Of a stretch of 64,000 nt of DNA, positions 57,851 through 64,000 are shown in pieces. The DNA is from Icerya purchasi. Its lineage: Eukaryota; Arthropoda; Insecta; Hemiptera; Monophlebidae. The DNA lies in the NCBI GenBank assembly GCA_039619475.1, contig CM077116.1, positions 458,861,576 to 458,925,575 of the forward strand. Reading direction: 5' to 3'. The notes beneath the pieces are model-generated. The model searched no databases and was not told the origin of the DNA. It saw only the letters and a program-made list of their open reading frames with translations. The number at the start of each line of letters is the position of its first letter. Position 1 is the first letter of the stretch. A program made the position numbers and the translations under genes.

Positions 57851-57859
57851 CGCGCGACG

Positions 57860-59380
57860 AAATTACTAATACTAAGTGATCGATAATTCCTCAAGCATTA
57901 CAAAATAATAAGCAATTTTTTTTATCAACTAGAAATATTATTACAAACTATCCATCTGCTGTAACAACGTACTGTATACTTAGTAAGTGACATAGTGTAT
58001 TTAAATCAGTTGTGTAAAGTGTAAATGTAAATGTGTTTCATCAGAATACAAAGGTGTTGTGCGATTTTCAGTTATCATAATCCAAATGAATTCAAAATCA
58101 ACACACCATGGAGTAAAGGCTAGGCTAGATTTTAATGAATTGGAATTTTCAACTCGCCATTATGGTCTCGATTACTGAAAATTCGAAGTTTAGTTAACTG
58201 CGAATCAACTGCAGACATTTGCTTGAAAGCGTTCGGTCTTCTCTGTAAATGAACCGTAACATTTGTAAATAAATAAAAATTTATAAGGAAAAAATTGAGA
58301 CGGCAATAAAGCTGATTTCTGGTGAAACACGATCAAAATCGAGAAAAATAAAAAAGAAGGTCTGAAAAAAAGTTTTCTCGGGAAAAGGCAAAAAATATCG
58401 GAAGCTAAAATGATATTCAGCTTAGGAAAAACTTTATCGTTGCTGACGAGGACCGAATTCGCAGATTGCCTGTGTTGGTCATTCACCGACGAAACAACTT
58501 ACTGGCAGCATTGTTGTCCGGGTAAAATCCTAATGACATCTGTCGCCATTGTTATTGAAGGCTTTTGTTTCGCGTGCAAAGGACATATCCTCGCGTCGGG
58601 GAAAAATTTTTATTATCGGCTTTTGTTCGATGCCGCTATAATGTCCGAAATTACGATTTTGCTCATCTGCTCTAAATGCCAAAAGCGCCTCCCGTCCGTC
58701 CCTTTTCGCCCTGCAGCCTTTCTTTTTCTTTATTTTTCCGCGTTCATCGAGTTTACTTTGTCTTCCTGTTCTTCTCTTTCCGAGTCGGTTTTATCCTCAT
58801 TTTCCCGTTTGCGAACTTTACCTTGCTCCACTCTGACGCGTAATTTGAATTCCGCATTCGACAGAAATTTGTATTCAACTTTGACTGCCAACTGAATGCA
58901 AAATTTTGCTTGTCATTTCCGAAAATAGATGCACCTCTACCCCAAACGAACCAAATCAATTACTTTCAATTATTGTTCGTTTTTCTTTTTTTTTATCCCT
59001 TGGACACTTCTATCCGATAACCTCGTGTTTTGAAATATGTAAAGACATTTCTTAAAATGTCCACACAATTCGAAAAAATAGATCAATACCGGTATTTTCG
59101 TTGCAACATTAAAAGTATTTCCTACTCCAGTGAAAGTGATATTACATGGCCTCTACAGTTTTCATATAGAAAATGTGAGTTCTGATTTCGGTTGTGTCAA
59201 GCAAACTAACAGCAGAAATGAAAGGTAACGTTAATCAGCCGCGACAACGCGAAGAATATGATATTACGTGTTGATAATGCGATGCGGAAGACTAAGCGAG
59301 CAACCGGAAAATTTATAAATACAAAATGATTTAAAACAGGAAATGCGACAAATTAATTTCACTTGTTTACTTTATCAATA
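57860..59380. other. No assigned gene; one 161-codon open frame
   Basis: The plus-strand frame 58410-58895 is the longest one without transposon similarity. Its translation is Ser/Leu/Cys-rich with no domain I recognise, and no upstream signal supports it. I do not call it a gene, but it is worth a database search. Confidence 0.3.
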
Positions 59381-59389
59381 ATAAAAAAA

Positions 59390-59740
59390 ATTAATCGTGG
59401 ATAAATCCATATACCTACAAACAAAAATTTAAATTACTTTAATAAATTAAAAAACCCTAATTTAAAGAAACGTCTATCATCAGCTAACAATATAGAATAT
59501 ACTCAAATAAAACTGAAAACACACTACAAAGAAATATTGCGACTACACGTGTATATGTAGGAAAATAATAGACGGGGATGACCATCGGAAAATACAGTAA
59601 CAGTCCTGGTTTCCTATAACAGAGGAAATTTAATTAATATAACTGAAAATTATTATAAATATAAACATAAATACTCTTAAATGATCAAATACCGAGTAAT
59701 AATAAGCCTCTTTTTAATATAAAAATTTATTTCCTTTTCG

Positions 59741-59776
<36 letters not shown>

Positions 59777-60070
59777 AATGGTTTGAATATTTTGTCCACT
59801 AAATTCGTTGTTATGTTGTAAACAATTTTTCGTCTTTTAATCGTAGTTCTGCCGTCATCCGTCTGTTATTTTCCTACATATACACATGTAATTCCAATAT
59901 TTCTCTGCACTGTGTTTTTAGTTTTATTTGTGAGTTCCATCTGTATTGTTAGCTGATGATGGGCTATGCTCTTAATCGTTTCTTTAAATTGAGGTATTTA
60001 TTTTAATTTATTAAAGTGATTTAATACTCATTTTTGTTTATTATTGAGGTATTTATTTATTTTATATTTC
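59390..60070. repeat. Large foldback of the CATCATCAGC family
   Basis: The arms (about 59390-59590 and 59848-60070) are imperfect reverse complements sharing CATCATCAGCTAACAATA, TATATGTAGGAAAATAATAG and related blocks. The spacer of about 260 bp includes a TA microsatellite (59741-59772). The right arm reads GCTGATGATGGGCTATGCTC on the plus strand. No protein coding sequence. Confidence 0.8.
59741..59772. repeat. TA microsatellite
   Basis: About 16 TA dinucleotides within the spacer of the foldback. Confidence 0.9.
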
Positions 60071-60074
60071 TAAA

Positions 60075-61930
60075 GTTAATCACACCCCGCCAATACGGCT
60101 ATTCTGAAAATCGTATACTACATTTATTTTTGGTAGCGAATTTGTCACTTCAAGTTTTCTACAAAACTCGAATGCGATATCGTGTTCAGCTTTAAGGAGC
60201 CGAAATGTATGAAAATGTCTCGAAACATTCATCTTATGATTATCCATAAGAGACGCTCTCTTTATTGCAGTTTCTTAATGTTTCAGCTCTGCTTTTTTAA
60301 CGAATACCAGCACATTTTTACAAAAATAATTAAATACATGCCAAAAAACTACCATATCCGATTTAGTGTCATTCTTTAAAGCTATAACCGGGTTGACATG
60401 ACTGCTGAATCAGTGAACCTGGACGCTCCTTCTCGCATTTCACATCTACCTTCTCGCAAGCATAACTCTGTGACAAGTGGAATCCATCTTGGTTATTCCA
60501 GACTGAATGGCTAAAAGTCATCGAAACAAACGCAGATCCTTAATAAACTCGACTTGAAATGTCCCGTAGGAAAATTCTTAAGACTGGGAAACACACTTCC
60601 TTTTCATAGTTATATTTTTGAAGGTACTGCTGCATTCGTGTTATGTCTTCTCTCTCTTTAACCTGCCATCAATGACCCGCCTAATTGGATAACCCTTACA
60701 TTTTAATACCGAAGATTAAAATACTGTTGTTTAATAAAACTCGATTGATTTTTGTATGGGAATTCATTAAAACTAAATAAACTAGACAAATTTGTACAAC
60801 TGCAGTTGATTTATGCGCCGCAATAACTGTTATACTTAAACGTGGCACACGAAAAAACAAAAAAAAAAAAATATATATATATATATATGTATATTAAAAC
60901 GAATTTGGAATTTTCGAAATTAAACAAATACTGGATTTCGGGTTGCTCTTCCGAAAGCCAATAACACAAATTTCGTTTTTCAGGTTCCTATTCGGCTGCT
61001 AATGACACAAATTTGCAAAACTTATCTTCTCTACCACGATGTTTTTCTTTGAATCCCTAACCCGCTGGATTTCTTGTATGACCCAAACAAAGTACGAATC
61101 AATACGCGGCGAGCATTAGTTTTTTTTCTTTCTTCTATTAAAACACGCGAAAACACTATTTTTCCTTCTGCCGACACGCAGACACGAGACTCCTACCCGT
61201 ACGCGGGCTGACTGCTTGCTGCAATTTCAAAAAAAAAAAACAATAATACTCGTAACTTTTTACCAAAAACTTGTATATTAACCGAGAAAACACTCGTATT
61301 ACACGCTCTACCAAGTAAGTAATAACTTCCGGGAAATAGAAAAGGAAACACAAAAACAAATAAAGCGACTCAAATGGACCGCCTGGAAAAATAACGAATA
61401 ACGACACGTGATGTGGCGTGGACCAGAAAAATTATACGTTTGATGGAACGCGTGGCGTGGCGCTGACGAGAAACGACGGTAACTCATTAACGACCGATAT
61501 ATCATCTGAACGAATCGCCAGTCAAAACTAAACTAACGGTAAAATTAAATTAATCTAAAAGGCTATTAGCATATGAATAAAATCGATCGAATGATCGTAC
61601 ACACAGGCTACAGTGCTTGATCGTATTTCTCACGACTCACGCTGCCGGCAGTAGCAATCCATACGCGCATGCTGCAGACAGATGCTACCCTATTGCCGCA
61701 GACCACACACCCCAACACACTTATGCAACTTGTAACCCTAATTCTGACAGAAAATCGGAATTTTTAGCAGCACAAAACAAACAATAAAATGATACCCGAG
61801 AGATCGAAAATTAATTGATTTCAACCGAAAAATATTTCTTAGCTCGACATAATCACGAGGCGGCACCATAAACACCGAATCCGTATCAATATGCATATAT
61901 CTCTATTATATAGAGCTGCAAGAAAAAAAA
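60075..61930. other. No gene seen; TA run at about 60872-60888
   Basis: Short microsatellite and unremarkable DNA. Open frames at 61156-61505 overlap and lack motifs. Confidence 0.4.
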
Positions 61931-61936
61931 ATCGTA

Positions 61937-62725
61937 CAGACCGTTCTATACTAGCTAGAGAGTTAATTTTTTTTTTAATCGAAGTATTTTCTTCGTCACA
62001 TCATAGGAAAATAACAAGACCCTCAAAATTTTAAAATTAAAGGGCCCAAATTTCGAAAAATGTGAAAATCAAGTTTTAAGAAACAAATTTTTAAAAAATC
62101 CCGCAGCCGGTTCTACGTGAGTTATGGTAACAATTTTCTTTTTAATCTGCACACTAAGGTCTCCAGAATACAGGGGGAAAAAAAGATTCGAACAATTTTG
62201 ATATTTAGGGACCAAAATTTGTGAAAATGCATGCGCAAAGCGGTAACCCCGGAAACTAAAAAAAAGTCTACAGCCCTTTCCATGATAGCTGGGAGCTCAC
62301 TTTTTTTTTTTAAATGATGTATTTCAATCGCTAAAATATAGGAAAAATACGAAACCTCCGAAATTTTAAAATTGAAGTGTCCAAATTTTGAAAAATTTGA
62401 AAATCAAGCTTCAAAAAATTTTTTTAAAAAAAATTCCGCAGCCAGATCTATATGTGTTACGGTATTGATTTTCTTCTTAACCTGCACACTAAGGTCTCCA
62501 AAATACAGGAAAAATAAGAAATTCGAAATATTTTGATATTTAGGAGCCAAAATTTGGGAAGATACACGTTGAACGCGGTAAGATTGGAAACTAAAAAAAA
62601 GTCCATAGCCCTTTCCATGGTAGCTGAAGAATCATTCTCTTTTTTAAATAATGTAATAGAATCCCTGGAATATACGGAAAATACGGGAGCCCTAAAATTT
62701 AAAAGTTAAATGCACATGAACGGTT
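61937..62725. repeat. Tandem repeat, period about 335 bp
   Basis: Homologous unit starts occur at 61937, 62271 and 62606 (for example CAGCCCTTTCCATGATAGCT and ATAGCCCTTTCCATGGTAGC). Inside each unit TAAGGTCTCCA, CTGCACACTAAGGTCTCC and TTTGATATTTAGG recur at the same offset. Units are diverged by perhaps 20 to 25 percent. Confidence 0.8.
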
Positions 62726-62789
62726 TGATGGAATTTCTAAATAAAAAATTCGAAGAACCAACGAAAGAAAAAATAAATAATAATATAAA

Positions 62790-63446
62790 TCTAAACCATA
62801 AAGTAGATAACAAAAATAAAAAAAATATCTCAGACAAAATATTACAAATATTTGTTATTATCAGAATCAAGATATATGCGTTTAGATAGATTAGGGCAAG
62901 AATACTTTGTTGATATACGGTGTAAGGTGGAAGAAGAAAAATTACGGTTTTGATTAGATTTAATCAAATAAAAATCCTAAGAATGGCTACTCGAAGTGAA
63001 ATAGTCGAATGTATCACAGCTGAAGGAGGTCTAAAACCAGGAAAAATTTACCTTCGAAGATCATATACACATGGTCCGCGTTATGTACAATTAACATATC
63101 AGGATGGCATGGCAGTTGTTGCCAGATTAGGTAAACCAATGTTTTTTATTACGATGACGTACAATCCTAATTGGATAGAAATAACATTAAATTTAAATGA
63201 AAAGCAATATCATATCGATTATGCAGATTTATATTGTAGGATATTCCAATTAAAATTAAAAAATTTATTAAAAGTTTGAAAGTCAGGTGAAATTTTCGGA
63301 GAAATGGTTTATATTTTATACGTAATCGAATTTCAAAAAAGACGTCCTCCTCATGCTCATTTTGTTTTAAGAGTAAAAAATTCGACCGTAACTAATGAAG
63401 AGATTAATAATTTTTTTCAAACCAAAATCCGAATTTTTAAAATTTG
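62790..63446 (+). pseudogene. Helitron Rep (HUH nuclease) N-terminal domain fragment
   Basis: Upstream pieces read MRLDRLGQEYFVDIRCKVEE, then after a 1-nt shift RFNQIKILRM. The main frame (62950-63279) continues LKPGKIYLRRSYTHGPRYVQ, YQDGMAVVARLGKPMFFITM, TYNPNWIEI and YCRIFQLKLKNLLKV, then a stop. After it come IFGEMVYILYVIEFQKRRPP and HAHFVL. Together these are the Helitron-like N domain, with the FITxTxNPxW motif and the HUH metal-binding motif (His codons 63352-63354 and 63358-63360). The two-Tyr region and helicase are missing. It lies between copies of the 335-bp repeat. Confidence 0.85.
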
Positions 63447-63464
63447 ATTCTTTAAGTTTTAAAA

Positions 63465-63770
63465 TTTTTGCCCATTTATTCATTTCTACATTATAAAGGC
63501 GAAAAGAAGTCAATTCAAAAAAATATATATACATATATCTCCAGCTGCTATAAAATGGAACTAGGGACATTTTTTCTATTTTTTGCTTTATATCTAATGC
63601 ACCCGAAGTATTACAGTCGTGGGAGAAAAATAAGAAAAAAGTCAATAGCCCTCATAACAGCTACAGCTTTTTTTTTTTTTTAATCAACGTCGTTTCATTA
63701 AAACACAAGAAAAACATGAAATATACAAAATTTTAAAAGAATATCACAAAAATTATCAATGTTAGTTACA
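63465..63770. repeat. Further diverged unit of the 335-bp repeat
   Basis: AAAAAAGTCAATAGCCCTCA, ACAGCTACAGC and a T run, then AACACAAGAAAAACATGAAA, follow the same order as the unit near 62271 (AAAAAAGTCTACAGCCCTTT, ATAGCTGGGAGC, T run, ATAGGAAAAATACGAAA). The array therefore resumes on the far side of the Rep fragment. Confidence 0.6.
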
Positions 63771-64000
63771 ATGGAAATGTAGCAGTTCCTGAAATATAAA
63801 TATTAAAACTATGATTATAGAACATTGTGTCCTAGACGTTTCCGTATGAACAGAGTTAATATAATAATATATTATTTCTGACAACATTTATTTATTTATG
63901 TATACTGAATCATTATTGAAATCTATGAGCATACATAGTTTATGAATTTATGAAAAAATATCTGGCTATTGAGAAGAAATTCTTTCTTCTTAATACTGCA

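Noticed and set aside
58410..58895. 161-codon plus-strand open frame as a host gene
   Set aside because: No domain, signal or splice context that I can support. Left as an uncertain stretch rather than a gene.

Overview
This window is eukaryotic, AT-rich and almost entirely made of decayed transposable elements. I found no intact host protein-coding gene, no rRNA or tRNA gene and no CRISPR array. The element mix (I-like and Jockey-like LINEs with RNase H, a Penelope-like element with a GIY-YIG nuclease, mariners, a Mutator-like transposase, Helitrons ending in CTAG, tRNA-derived SINE heads, TA microsatellites) points to an insect. Hemiptera is a guess, not a demonstrated assignment. All the coding pieces are pseudogenes, truncated or frameshifted.

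Layout. 0.3-2.3 kb: TA-rich minisatellites and a 650-bp foldback made of two head-to-head LINE reverse transcriptase (RT) fragments. 2.3-6.1 kb: a retroelement nest bounded by two diverged inverted repeats. It holds a LINE RT scrap and a minus-strand Penelope-like element (RT plus GIY-YIG) split by a plus-strand Jockey 3' end. 6.2-11.2 kb: two plus-strand copies of a pyrimidine-rich I-like LINE with an opposing LINE tail between them. 11.9-12.6 kb: the C-terminal part of a Mutator-like transposase. 15-19 kb: a SINE head, a MITE-like inverted repeat, a LINE RNase H fragment and one more I-like 3' tail. 19.5-23.0 kb: two Helitrons apparently in tandem, with a TA-flanked mariner-like element inserted 8 bp into the second. 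24.9-26.1 kb: an almost complete but dead mariner. 27-31.6 kb: repeat-family fragments, a SINE and a LINE tail. 31.7-38.6 kb: three I-like copies in the same orientation, the last with ORF1 and most of ORF2. 38.7-41.1 kb: a minus-strand LINE. 43.8-45.0 kb: a minus-strand LINE RNase H region. 46.3 kb: the best SINE. 47.1-48.5 kb: GC-richer DNA that is not recognisably repetitive. 49.4-51.1 kb: two large palindromes. 53.6-54.4, 56.8-57.1 and 57.5-57.9 kb: LINE RT, internally deleted mariner and LINE C-terminal remnants. 59.4-60.1 kb: a large palindrome. 61.9-63.8 kb: an AT-rich array with a period near 335 bp that surrounds a Helitron Rep (HUH) fragment.

The genes do not work together as a pathway. 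They record layered insertions. The points most worth following are the Rep fragment inside the tandem array, the tandem Helitron pair with its nested mariner, a dispersed foldback family and Penelope-type repeats with hammerhead-ribozyme-like sequences, and the same-strand I-like cluster. Translations, alignments and boundaries were made by eye, so boundaries of degraded elements are good to tens of bases at best.
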